Source: Protula sp. h YS-2021 (taxonomy: Eukaryota > Annelida > Polychaeta > Sabellida > Serpulidae). Taken from it: a stretch of DNA of 64,000 nt. The notes below the pieces were generated by a model that was not told the DNA's origin, did not search any database, and worked only from the letters and a program-made list of their open reading frames with translations. Within the stretch, counting starts at the first letter, position 1, and each line of letters begins with the position of its first letter. The DNA is taken from the NCBI GenBank assembly GCA_949752745.1, contig OX457029.1, positions 16,307,956 to 16,371,955 of the forward strand, given 5' to 3'. Both the position numbers and the translations under genes were made by a program. Below, in pieces: positions 46,241-57,375 of this stretch.

Positions 46241-48984
46241 GTATAAGTTTGCAAACAGGCCGCGGGCATCGGGCAGTGGGGGCGGAGTTGGTCTTCTCCA
46301 TAGGAATTCTATTAAATTCCAAGTCATAGAAGTTCCGGATTATACCACGTTCGAGATACTTGCGGGTTCTCTTCACCTACCATCTACCTTCGTCAAATTG
46401 TTTATTATTTACAGACCCCCTCCGAGCACTAAAAATGGTCTGAATTTTCGGAATTGTATAGAAGAGTTTGAACACTTTTTGGCATACGTTTTAACACTTC
46501 ATCAAAGACCCATTATTGTCGGAGACTTCAATATTCATTGCGACACAGATTCTACAGAAGCGACAAAGTTTGCAACTCTGCTGCACACAAATGGATTCGA
46601 CCAACATGTAAATTTCTCAACCCATGTTCATGGACACACACTGGATTTGGTACTTACGCAAACTGGTACTAACCTTGTGCATTCAATGCGTGCACTCGAC
46701 CCGTGCTTATCTGACCACTCTGCGGTTTTATTCAATCTTTTCGACAATAAATTTCAACCCTCAAGGAAGACTGTACGTTTTCGACAAATAAAAAACATAA
46801 ACATTTCAGACTTTAAATTTGATATCAAAAAGCGCAACTGTTTTCCGGATGATTTTGCATCATTAGATTGCCACGTACAGAACTATGATTCCACCTTAAA
46901 ATCTATTTTAGACGAACACGCCCCAATAGTGGAAAAAACTGTGATTATCAGGCCAAACAGCAAGTGGTTTAATGAGCATTGTCGTCGCCAAAAAGTCATC
47001 AAAAGAAGATTAGAACGTAAATATACAAAATCAGGCCGTGAATCGGATAAAGCGTAATACAAAAAACAATGCCAATACTACAACTCATGAATAACGGAGC
47101 TCAAAGCTAAATTTTTATCTGAACAAGTGTTAGGATCCATCGACGATAAAAAGAAACTTTCGACATGGCAAAGCAAATTTTGAATTGGAAACAAGAATCT
47201 ATTTATCCTAGTAGTATTGTGAACCTGCCTAATCAATTTTCAGACTTTTTCATAGATAAAATAATTAAAATTCGACAGGTAATCGGGGAAAAACAGGATA
47301 CTCTTACTAACATTGAATCCTTACGATCTGATATTCTATCATTAGAACAGTCCTTGTGCCTGCAAATATTCGAACCGGCGAGCGAAGATGAGATTAAAAA
47401 GCCTGTTTCGCAAATGTCAAATGCAATCTGTGATCTAGACCCCGTCCCTACGTACCACCCGCTTTAAAAGAAGCCATGATCAAACCTTTATTGAATAAAT
47501 CTACCTTGGATTCTGAAATTTTGAAAAATTATAATTATAATTATCTATGTGAAAAAGTAGTATTCATACGTCTTGAATCTCACTTATTAAAACATAACCT
47601 ATGTGAGCCTATGCAATCGGCATATCGGAAATTTCACTCCACAGAGACTGCCCTAATCAAAATTCAAAATGATCTTCTTCATAATCTTGATAATAAAAAG
47701 CAATTAGCTCTTGTTTTACTTGACCTTTCGGCCGCTTTTGATACTATAGATCATAAAACCCTTCTCAATAGACTCAAAAAGCGATATGGTATTCAAGGCA
47801 ATGCACTAACCTGGATAGAAAGCTACTTGGATGCCAGACAACAAACTGTTTTCATTGACAATCAAAAGTCAAATAAAGCTACCCTTCTTTTTGGAGTACC
47901 ACAAGGATCCATCCTTGGGCCGATCCTTTTTATTCTATATACGGCTCCACTGGGTGACATCGCACGGAACCATTCAATTGGTCATAGCTTTTATGCAGAC
48001 GACGCCCAGCTATACCTTGCGCTGGATAATGCTGACAGTCGTACTGAATTCATGCATTGGCAATATGAGAGACTGGATGATAGCCAACTACTTGCAGGTA
48101 AATGATGACAAAACTTAAGTTATTCTATTTGGATCATCACAAAGTCTGAAATCCTGTTCATCTATTTCGGAACGTGTCGGGGATCAGTCAATCTTGTCCG
48201 GTGAATCAGTTGTGTCACTAGGGGCAGTTTTTGACCAGAGACTGAGCATGTCAAAATTTGCGAACAGGAAAATATCAACCTGTCTTTTTTATCTGAAATC
48301 AATCGGGAAAATACGCAAATTTCTCACACAAGACGCTACCCAGGCATTAGTTCAAGCCTCTGTGATTTCACGTTTGGATTACTGTAATTCTCTTTTGTTT
48401 GGCGTTTCGTAGGAATTGCGGACTAAACTACAACTTGTCCAAAATCGATCTGCCAGACTAATATGCCGTATTGACAAAAGAAACCATATTCGGCCAGTTC
48501 TCCAAGAATTACATTGGTTGCCAGTCAATCAACGAATTGAATACAAAATTTTAGTAATTATTTTTAATGTCATTAACAACCAAGCACCGCAGTATTTGTG
48601 TAATCTAGTCAGTTTTAAAAAACATGAAAGAGTCACTAGGTCAACAGCAAACAAATTTATAAGTCAAAAACTGGTCAAATCTAATTATAGAACTTTCTCA
48701 AATGCTGTGGAATGCCCTGCCCTCAGAAATTCAGAATTGCCAGTAGATTCATTTATTTAAACAGAGTCTCAAAACATATCTTTTTAGGCAAGCGTATTTG
48801 TGATGTATCTTTTAATTTTTAGTCTAATTTTATTGTAATCTAGTCATACTGTTGCTAAATGATTTCTTGTGTAATAGTTCTATTTAACAATATTGTATTG
48901 TATCCAGTATTATATTGTTAAGCCCTTTGAGCTAATGTTGATAGGGGGCTATATAAATATTCTTTATTATTATTATTATTATAT
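46241..48984 (+). pseudogene. CR1/L2-like LINE pol, 5'-truncated and degenerate (LINE 1)
   Basis: Two pol domains are visible. The apurinic-like endonuclease half (about 46265-47057) has FIIYRPPPS, GDFNIH (46521-46538), HTLDLVLT and LSDHSAV. The reverse transcriptase (47476-48412) has QSAYRKFHSTETAL, LDLSAAFDTIDH, GVPQGSILGPILF and FYADDAQLY (YADD at 47992-48003). The C-terminal part to 48760 has LHWLPVNQRIEYKILV and NNQAPQYL. Damage: stops after 47055, loss of the RT segment that in LINE 2 reads NYRPVSNL (near 47530), a frameshift after 48105, and a TAG at 48411. The 3' end has a ggggctatataaatattc stem and a TTATTATTATT tail, as in CR1/L2-type elements. The active-site residues remain, but the gene is dead. 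Confidence 0.88.
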
Positions 48985-49315
48985 GGGAACAGGGGTTCAA
49001 TTTAGGGAACTTTGTGATCCCCTGGCCGATCTTAGCAAATGTTTTTGCTTCATTCTTTTCAAAAGGAAAAATGATTTTACATTTATAAATTCATCCAAAA
49101 AGTGGAAGTATTGGCTCCCAACAAATGAAGCACACACATCTGTAGTTAAGCTGCGTGTTGAACATAGAGTAGATTCTCCAATATGTCAACCACGCCCATA
49201 CCAATTTTTTTTTTATCAGAACTCGAAATTTATATCTACAATTCCGTTTAAAATTTACTCATCCGAAAGCATTTTTCCCCGGGGTAACTGTTCGCCACAA
49301 GGTGGGGGCCTGTGA
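48985..49315. other. short segment between LINE 1 tail and resumed array
   Basis: 330 bp of unassigned sequence separates the LINE tail from the resumed 51-bp array. It could be an additional insertion or transduced flank. Confidence 0.4.
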
Positions 49316-49800
49316 AATCTACGATTACTTGTTTAACTTGCGTTGATGCGCGGTGCTTATATTGGACCAGTGCTTATGTTTATTTAACTTGCGTTGATGT
49401 GCGGTTTGCATTTCGGACCACCGCGCACGTTCATTTAACTTTCCTCGATGTGCGGTTCGCATTTCGGACCAGTGCGCATGTTTCTTTAGGTTGTGTTGAT
49501 GCGCGCGTTCGCATTTGGGACCACTGCGCATGTCTTTTCAACTTGCATGGTTCCTTTTTCTGGACCAGTGTGCATGTTTATTTAACTTGCGTTGATGTGC
49601 GGTGCTTATTTTGGACCAGTTCGCAGGTTTATTTATCTTCCGTCGATGCGCGGTTAACATTTCGGACCAATGCGCATGTCTACTTAACTTGCATCCATGC
49701 GCAGTGCTTATTTTGGACTACTGTGCATGTTTATGTAACTGGCGTCGATGTGCGGTTGTTAATCTGCCTACTGCGCAAGTTCATTTAACTTCCGTTTATG
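49316..49800. repeat. 51-bp array of copy A, right part
   Basis: Continues the array of 44880-46235 after the LINE 1 insertion (about 9 copies), then passes at ctgtaggaggagattc into the ~140-bp array. Confidence 0.88.
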
Positions 49801-50080
49801 TGCTGTAGGAGGAGATTCTTTTTTTTTTTTTAAATTCCGAAAAAAAAATTCAAAAGTTTTCCAATTCACTCAAAAAGCACAAGTCGTATGCATGCCCCCT
49901 AGAGACGGCTTATAGAAAAATTAAATGAAATCTGATAAAAACTGTAGGAGGAAATGCATTTCCAATTTGTTCTTCAAAAATTCCACAAAAATTCCCTGAT
50001 CGACTCAAAAAGTACTGGCATATTCACGACACATTAAGCATACCTCAGCCCCCAAATAAATGATGTCTGATCAAAACTGG
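49801..50080. repeat. ~140-bp array of copy A, left part
   Basis: Two units (ctgtaggaggagattc, cactcaaaaagcacaagtcg). It breaks at gatcaaaact where LINE 2 is inserted. Confidence 0.85.
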
Positions 50081-52069
50081 TGCAATGAAGCCAAATCGGA
50101 GTTCTATTCAGCTAAAGTTCTCGACTCACAATGTGATCAAAAACGACTATTTAACGTCACAAAGGAGCTTCTAGGTTGGTCTAAGTCTAGCACCCTCCCA
50201 ACAAATATTGAACAGGAAGTCATGCCCAACATGTTCTGCGAGTTTTTCTTGGATAAAATTATTAAAATTAGAAATGATATTTCTTGCGATGATCGCTCAA
50301 AATTCTTTGAAGAATTTCGTGAACTCAATGGTGCATTTTGTAGCTCAAAACTTTCTGAATTTAGACCTGTTACCACAGTAGAACTCAAAGGTATTATTGA
50401 AAAGTCATCCCCGGCTACCTGCTCGCTTGATCCACTTCCGGCATGGCTGCTGAAAGTATGTAGTAATGAATTTCTGGATATTCTTACGAACATTGTGAAT
50501 TTATCCCTCGCCAACGCTGAAGTGTCTGAAAATCTAAAGTGTGCCCTCGTTGTACCTCTTCTCAAGAAAGCCAGTCTGGATCCAGAAATTTAGAAAAACT
50601 ACCGTCCTGTTTCGAATCTAAGCTATGTTTCCAAAATCGTTGAACGTGTAGTAGCAGCTCAGTTGAATGAACATCTTATCACACACAATCTTTTGGATAA
50701 ATATCAATCAGCCTATCGCATGTTCTGTTCCACCGAAACTGCACTGTTACGAGTTCAGAGTGATGTCATGGCCGCTCTTGACACGAAGTCTATGGTTGCA
50801 CTAGCGATGTTAGATCTTAGTGCAGCTTTCGACACCATTGACCACGATACGCTGTTCACACGTCTACACCACCGCTTTGGAGTAAGCGATCATGCTTTAT
50901 CATGGCTTAAGTCCTACTTACGTAACCGAACTCAGACTGTGATCGTGAATGGTTTTACCTCATCAACTGCTACCCTCAGTCATGGCGTGCCCCAGGGCTC
51001 TGTTTTAGGCCCTATTTTATTCACCGTCTATGTTACTCCGCTGGCGGACATAGCTAATAAATATAACGTTAAATATCATTTCTATGCTGATGACTCGCAA
51101 ATTTATATTGCTTTTGATCACAAGAAGAACACTGCAAAGACTATCAACACTATTGAAGAATGTATCCTGGCTTTCAAGAAATGGATGTGTGCCAATTTTT
51201 TGAAGCTCAACGATGACAAGACTGAACTTACTTTATTTGGCTCAAAATGTAATTTGTCGCGACTTAAGGGTATTGAAATCAATATCGAATCTACAGTTAT
51301 TTCATCCACACCTACAGTGAAAAATCTGGGTGCTATGTTGGATAATTCGCTAACCATGGATAAATTTATTAGCCTCAAAGTATCTTCTGCATTGTTTTAC
51401 CTACGAAACATAGCTAGAATTCGACGATTTTTAACTACTCAGGCCACTAAGTTGTTAGTTCACGCATATGTAATATCTCGCTTGGATTACTCCAACTCCC
51501 TACTCTACGGCGTAAATAAATCATTAATTCGAAAGCTTCAAGTCGTGCAAAACTCGGCAGCTCGTCTCATCTCCAAAGTGAACAGATTTAACTATGCAAC
51601 ACCCCTACTCATCGAACTGCACTGGCTGCCTGTTGAACAGCGGATAGTATTCAAAATTCTAGTCATTGTTTTTAACTGTATTCATGGACGCGCACCTCAA
51701 TATCTAATGGATCTAACAACACCGTACCGGAACTGTCGCTCGCTCCGATCGGGCAGTCAAGGATTATTGGTAGAACACAGAACCAACAATAGATATGGTG
51801 ATAGAGCATTCGTGAATTTTGCTCCTAAACTATGGAACTCGCTGCCTATTCATTTTAGATCTATAAATAACGTTGCAGCTTTTAAAAGAGCTCTTAAAAC
51901 ACACCTTTTTAATAATGCTTTTGTCAACTTATTTGTAACAGTATTATAATTGTATTATTATTCACGTTTATCATTTTAACTTATAATTGTATACTCTGTG
52001 CAGCACTTGGAGCTTATTATTAGATAAAGTGCTATACAAATGTATTAAATAATAATAATAATAATAATA
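50081..52069 (+). pseudogene. CR1/L2-like LINE reverse transcriptase, 5'-truncated with one nonsense codon (LINE 2)
   Basis: One frame from about 50081 to 51949, broken by a single TAG at 50591-50593 just before NYRPVSNLSYVSKIVE. The RT domain is otherwise complete: QSAYRMFCSTETALL, LDLSAAFDTIDH, GVPQGSVLGPILF, FYADDSQIY (YADD at 51083-51094), MCANFLKLNDDKTEL and LGAMLDNSLTMD. The C-terminal part has LHWLPVEQRIVFKILV and AFKRALKTHLF. The endonuclease is missing because of 5' truncation. The 3' UTR ends gtgctatacaaatg and an (AAT)n tail. It is closely related in layout to LINE 1 but retains the reading frame, so it is younger. Insertion is at aaact/ctgtaggag of a ~140-bp unit, with possible aaact duplication. 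Confidence 0.92.
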
Positions 52070-52800
52070 ACTATAGGAGAAGATGCATTTTGAGGTATTT
52101 TCATCAAAAATTCCCCCCAAAATCAAAAATTCCCAAGCCGAGTCAAATAGCACAAGCACATGCCCCACCCACCTAAGGATGCCTCATACCAAAAAAAATG
52201 AAATCGGATAAAAACTGCCGGAGGAAATACATTTTGAAGTTTTCTTTCAAAAATTCCCTAAAAAAACAACAATTGTCGGATCGACTAAAAAAGCGCAAGC
52301 CGTATACTCAACCCCTTAGGGATGCCTCATACCAAAAAAAAATGAAATGTGTTCAAAACTGTAGGGAGAAATACATCTTGAAGTTTTTTCTTCAAAAATT
52401 CCCCAAAAATTCAAAAATCACCCGATCGACTAGAAAAGCACAAGCCGTATGCACGACCTCTTAGGGATGCCTCACACCAAAAATACATGACATCGGATAA
52501 AAAATGTAGGAGATATATTTTAAATTGTTTTCTTCAAAAATTTCCCAAAAAATTCAAAAATCACCCGATCCACTAAAAAGCACAAGCTGTATGCACGACC
52601 GCTTAGGGATGCCTCACACAAAAAATAAATTACATCGACTCAAAATTGTAGGAGTAGATGCATTTTGAATTATTTTCGAAAAATACAAAAATTGTCCGAT
52701 CGACTAAAAAAGCACAAGCCGTATGCATGATCATTTAGAAGTCCCTCATACCAAAAATAAATGACATCGTATCAAAATTGTAGGAGGAGATGCATTTTGA
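52070..52800. repeat. ~140-bp array of copy A, right part
   Basis: Five diverged units (taggaggaaatacattttga, cccgatcgactaaaaa, gcacaagccgtatgcacgac, ccttagggatgcctcacacc). Confidence 0.85.
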
Positions 52801-52864
52801 AACAAAGTTTACTAAATAAACAAGTAACTAACGGACGCCATCAGCAAACCGATAGGAATATCTT

Positions 52865-52885
52865 AGCTTACGTGTAACGTAAGCT
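52865..52885. other. right-end hairpin of copy A
   Basis: AGCTTACG and CGTAAGCT form an 8-bp stem around TGTAA. The corresponding stem in copy C (43745-43762) is a perfect 18-bp palindrome. Confidence 0.8.
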
Positions 52886-53086
52886 GGGCTAACAAGCATG
52901 TCTAGCGACATTTCGACTCATAATATACTGTTGCCAAAAACTCACACTGCAAAAACCGGTTAATGAAATTTTTTCAAGAATCGGCATTTGTCTAATCTCT
53001 GGTGGATCTCAGCAAAGTAAATTTCAACGATTTAACGTTCGACTACGCCTGAAAAATGAAAGCAATCTGTCTAAAATTACTTAACA

Positions 53087-53479
53087 CTGTATTATTTAAA
53101 ATAAGAATTCTGAACCAAATAAGAAACCAGATATTTTCTGGTAGGCTATTCCGGAATAGACTAACGATAAATCGAATGTCACAAAAATCTTTTTTTTTCG
53201 TTGTTTCACACTGTATAAACAGCTTATTTTCTTGCCTTATAAATAGAAAAATATGAACAAAATTGAAATTACAAATAAAATTTTAAAATTCTAAATTTCA
53301 ATATGTATTTCAATACTAAACATTTTAATAAGCAGTCAATTTTTTTTTCACTTTTTTAATTTTAGCTTCGCCAAAAGATTTCTGTGACATTCTAATTATC
53401 AGTAGTCTATTCCGGAATAGCCTACCAAAAAATATCTGGTTTCTTTTTTGCTTCAGAATTCTTATTTTAAATGATGCAG
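53087..53479. mobile_element. MITE with ~100-bp terminal inverted repeats, copy 2
   Basis: The same inverted arms as 8226-8695: ctgtattatttaaaataaga, attctgaaccaaataagaaa, near-palindrome ggtaggctattccggaatag, gaatgtcacaaaaatc. The mirror image lies at 53385-53479. The centre is AT-rich and shorter than in copy 1. No coding. Confidence 0.8.
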
Positions 53480-54069
53480 AATTTTTTTTTAATTTATCCC
53501 TAAAACTTTAAAGAATTTATGTGCTAGATCTTTGACATTTTTAATGCGGGATACTCTTTGATGATATACAATAACAAAAGCTCAAACTTGTTTTTCGCCG
53601 TTTGTGTGTGTGCTGTTTCTTTTTATTTTCTTTTTTTCTTTTTTTTTCTTTTTTTTTTTGGTTCACGACTATTTGATATATGGTTTTTAATCCCCGCATT
53701 CCTTTTTTTAAAAGTCAAATCTGAAAATCAATGGCAATGAGCGGCAATTTTAAATTCCGTGATAGAGGAAGGTAACCAATTACTGATCCTTTCATTGGAA
53801 CAAGCACGGGAAGAAACGTCCGTCTTCTGATAAGAAATGGAAGAAAATGAGAAGAACCTGTCATTGAAACCTTACGAGATTGAAACAGTGCAATGTTAAG
53901 TATTAGTTGATATGGGGACTCACTAATCACTATAATGACAAAAGCAAGCAAAATCTTTCCTGTTTGAAATAACTAAACAAGCAATAGATGACCGTCTGAT
54001 GCATTACGCCAGGGTCTTAACACCCCTATGGCGCAGAGTTACAAAGTAACCACTAGAAGTTTATGTCAA
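53480..54069. other. unassigned AT-rich DNA
   Basis: A T/C-rich run at 53619-53660; no gene is seen. Confidence 0.4.
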
Positions 54070-54074
54070 ACGTA

Positions 54075-54146
<72 letters not shown>

Positions 54147-54205
54147 AAAGGAAAGAAAAGGGAAGGGAAGGGAAGGGAAGGGAAGGAAGAAAGGAAGGAA
54201 AAATA
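54070..54205. repeat. (GAAA)n microsatellite grading into (GGGAA)n
   Basis: About 20 perfect GAAA/AAGA units are followed by gggaagggaa units. Entirely purine on this strand. Confidence 0.97.
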
Positions 54206-54287
54206 AATTAATACAGAATGGGCCTTTATATGCTCCAATGCGCGGCAGAACTTGAATTGTGATCTGTAAAACCTATGAAGGGAGACA

Positions 54288-54475
54288 ATGAAAAAGCATG
54301 CGTAGAGCGGGGCTTGCACTCACGACTATCGTGATCCGTAAGCCACGACGCTTCTGTGACAGGCAGGATTATAAATATGCCCTGTAAAACACATGACAAT
54401 GAAAAGATGCGCTTAGGGTTTCATTCGAAAGCCAACGCGCTAACCACTAGGCCCATCCGGCCTCTGCATCCTAAA
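54288..54475 (-). ncRNA. two tRNA-like SINE heads
   Basis: On the minus strand, gggcctagtggttagcgcgt, tggctttcgaatgaaac (54475-54405) has an A-box-like tagtggttagcgcg and a B-box-like ctttcgaatgaaac. A second, weaker tRNA-like segment (gtcgtggcttacggatcacg, agtgcaagccccgctc) lies at 54355-54300. No complete cloverleaf can be formed, so tRNA-derived SINEs are the best reading. Confidence 0.5.
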
Positions 54476-54699
54476 ATAGGAGCATATTGTGAGATTTAGG
54501 CCATTTTTGATCAAATCGTTAAACAAAATACAAAACTGATGCAGAGGCTTGACAGGAACATCCCCGTAAAATTTCAACGCAATCTGGCAAACATTTTGGT
54601 CAATTTTGGTAAAATCGGCACACAAATGTAAGCTGTGTTTGGGGAACATTTCTACCAAATTTCAAAACAATCGGACATGAAACGGTAGAAAGAACAGAT

Positions 54700-54905
54700 A
54701 GCCCAACAGGTGATAGGTATGGTAACTGGTCAACAAAAGTGTCAAGTGGGCGACAACTCTGGGGTCAACTAGGCAAGAAAAATGTGGTAACTGGGAGACA
54801 GGAAAGGCAGATCAGGCGATTAATAAAAGGCAACTGGGCGACAACAAAAATTAACCGGGCGACAAATAAAATTAAACCGGATGATAATTTAACGGTTATA
54901 AACTT
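54700..54905. repeat. outer inverted arm: gggcgacaa phrase repeat, left
   Basis: Repeated phrases caagtgggcgacaac, tcaactaggcaagaaaaatg, caactgggcgacaacaaaaa, accgggcgacaaataaaa. The right arm at 57235-57375 reads the reverse complement of the same phrases in the same order. Confidence 0.7.
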
Positions 54906-54975
54906 GAAGGGTCAGCACTAAAATAACTCTTGAAAGTCCATTTGAAAACTAGAACCTCACTTCGCTTGCGAAATG

Positions 54976-55466
54976 TTAAACACTTGATAAAAATTAAAGC
55001 GCAATTCCTTCAATGGGTTATTTCTTGAATAATATATTGCAAACAACACAGCTTGAATACGTCTTATAAGCCGAGTAGTGTTTGCTTTCTGTTGACTTAA
55101 GGTTTTATTGACTGATCTAGCATACGCCGCGTTATCTATTTACGCAGTGAGAGCTCGCACAACGCTCACTGAGCAACTGTGTGTGATGTGGGTTAAATGC
55201 TACGCATTTACTTGCAAAAAATACACTCTTTTCACATGGCGTTTTAACAAAGAAAACGAAATCAAAGATGAAAATAAAAAGTGACATGCACATGTTCAGA
55301 TCAAGCTCTTCATAAGTCCCAAGTTTCATGGTCGTAGGGCCCATAGCGTCAGAGAAGAAGAAGACACAAAAAATCGGAAAAAGTGTCAAGAAGAAAAAAA
55401 AAAGGACGAATTTTGCTCGCACAAATTCATATAACCCTTGCAAGCCAAAGGCTTGTCAAGTGTTAA
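54976..55466. mobile_element. TTAA-flanked MITE, copy 2 (inverted)
   Basis: TTAA at 54976-54979 and 55463-55466. Ends are (a)CACTTGATAA and CTTGTCAAGTG. The interior is the reverse complement of copy 1 at 13131-13608 with scattered changes. A shared hydrophobic frame (55132-55443 minus) is not a transposase. Confidence 0.75.
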
Positions 55467-56029
55467 TTATCTAATCACATTTTGTTACGGGTCATTGGAT
55501 CCATTTAGCTTCTTACAAGCGTTACATAGAACATCGTAGATTGTACTGATTACAGATTCCCGGTTTTTACAACATACTCCGGTAGGTCTTTTTGTGTATA
55601 AATATACGCCCCAACATCCAATGTCATCCTTAGCAGTTGCAAAGTATTACTAAAGCAATTGAAAGACAAAGGCACGGATAGAGATTATTGGTTTGCATCT
55701 CTTGCCGTGGTACTCTCCGACCGAGACAACACGTACCACGCTGCAGTCCTTGCTAAAATGAAATACATCGCACCTGCGGTTCGGGAGCTGCTTTGAAACC
55801 AGTATGATTCATAACATATTTGGCATCCCGAGTATTACGTTTTAAGAACTGTAGTTATGTTCGCTTGCTTCAATTGAATTTAATGTTTCTGTTTGCGTTT
55901 TATCAATGATATGAGGACTGAATGCAGCAAATACGATCATCATATAAATAACAAAAAAAAAAAAAAAAAAAACAGGCAAGAAAAAAATGGTACTTCTTAG
56001 CCAAGGACACCATCTCCTTCCATAAACCT
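55467..56029. other. unassigned DNA
   Basis: An A-run lies at 55952-55971. No gene is supported. Confidence 0.4.
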
Positions 56030-56165
56030 CTGGTAGTAAACGGACCCCCCCCCCCCCCCCAAGGAACAGACACCCCCTTTTTGCGGTTGGAACAGACCCC
56101 CCGGAATGGATCCCCCTTTTTGCAGTGGTAGGAACAGACCCCCCCTCCCCCCCCCCCCCCACCAT
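56030..56165. repeat. inner inverted arm: ggaacagacccccc phrase repeat, left
   Basis: Two long C-runs and three copies of ggaacagac(a)cccc with cctttttgcagtgg between them. The mirror image is at 56998-57195. Confidence 0.75.
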
Positions 56166-56683
56166 CATTTTTTATTATTTTAATAATGTTTCAGTATCTC
56201 TGTGAATCTATGTTCACTTTCTATTGAATACACCTCCGGCTCTTGGTTCGGGATGTGGGTGTTTCGCTAATCTGCTGTTAACTTTGTGCGGATTGAATCT
56301 CCGTTAAATTGGGGGTTTGTTTTGACAGAGAGGTTTTGCCTGCATTTCAGTTCTGTAATTGTGTTGATGCTATTTGTGTGATCTCGCAACCATTAATTGT
56401 GTTTATGCTAATAGTCATGGATATTTGCGTCAGTTATGTGATTGCAATTATTATAAGTCAAGACTAAAACAAATTGCAATTGCGATCACTCTTTGACCCA
56501 GATGAAACCTCAACATATCCTTTCCTCCCTTTCATCCTGGTGAAAGGGCTTGGCACATGTTTTCATCGTAATGAAAAGTTGTTATATTAATAATAAACAT
56601 GCAATTTTAAAAAACAATTTAATATTGTAAAATGCAGAAATAAAAAAAAAATTAAAAAGATATCTCAGGACATAATATATATA
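56166..56683. other. unassigned DNA between inner inverted arms
   Basis: AT-rich, no gene or named repeat seen. Confidence 0.4.
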
Positions 56684-56997
56684 AACTAGAGCAGTGTGCA
56701 AGCCCACATATTCCCCACAGGCCCCCCATCAGTTAAACACGGCCATCAATAGTTGAAATTTTTCTAAGCCCAGCTGGTCCATTTTCCTTGGACGGACCTG
56801 GCCCATTTACAATACCGATCTGTGTTTGCTCCCACAGAAGCTACATACCAAGTTTCATAAAAATCCTTGCAGGAGTTTTTAAGTTATCGTGTTAACAAGC
56901 TCTTGATCACAGACCGACAGACCGACCGATAGACCGACCGACCGACGGACACGTGGTCGATCGCATATATTCCCCCTGTGGGGAATAAATAAAAAAT
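56684..56997 (+). mobile_element. SINE-like repeat, copy 2
   Basis: Same start (aactagagcagtgtgc), internal atattccccacaggcccc, cagaccgaccgatagaccga run and terminal ctgtggggaataaataaaaa as copy 1 (40846-41142). It lies directly against the right inner inverted arm. Confidence 0.65.
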
Positions 56998-57195
56998 AGG
57001 GGGGTCTGTTCCTACCAAAGAAGGAGAGGTCTGTTCCTGGGGGGGGTCTGTTCCGGGGTGGGGGTCTGTTCTGGGGTGGGGTGTGGGGGTCTGTTCCTGG
57101 GGGGTCTGTTCCGGGGTGGGGGTCTGTTCCTACCAAAGAAGGGGAGGTCTGTTCCTGGGGGTCTGTTCCGGGGTGGGGGTCTGTTCCTACATTCA
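56998..57195. repeat. inner inverted arm, right
   Basis: About eight copies of ggggtctgttcc with accaaagaaggggaggtctg, reverse complementary to 56030-56165. Confidence 0.75.
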
Positions 57196-57234
57196 CCTCT
57201 GGTGCAAAGACCAAAAAAGGATAGATGATATTTC

Positions 57235-57375
57235 TGTTTTGTCGCCCTTCTGACTTTTGTGGTCGCCCAGTTGAGTTTTTTTGTCGCCCAGCTGATTTTT
57301 TTGTCGCCCAGCTGACTTTCTTGCCCACTTGGCCTGGCGTCCACTTGACCTGTTGCCCATATCACCAGGAACCAA
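57235..57375. repeat. outer inverted arm, right
   Basis: tttttgtcgcccagctgatt repeated three times, then cttgcccacttggcc, gtccacttgacctgttgccc, atatcacc. It mirrors 54700-54905. Confidence 0.7.

Larger units (their letters stand above)
44615..52892 (+). mobile_element. composite repeat element, copy A, with two nested LINEs
   Basis: Left end: gtccaaggacaaagtcccag, cttacgaaaagcaataagac, with ~260 bp shared with copy B. A 51-bp array follows at 44880-46235 and resumes at 49320-49800. The ~140-bp array runs 49800-50080 and 52070-52800. The right end at 52800-52892 has taaataaacaagtaacta, acggacgccatcagcaaacc, a hairpin AGCTTACG-TGTAA-CGTAAGCT (52865-52885) and gggctaa. Left CCCAGCTTACG and right CGTAAGCTGGG are inverse. 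LINEs at 46241-48984 and 50081-52069 were inserted later. Confidence 0.7.

Noticed and set aside
46241..52069. One single large retroelement spanning both CR1/L2-like pol regions
   Set aside because: Each pol region has its own 3' tail, and they interrupt different satellite units (51-bp and ~140-bp), so they are two insertions.
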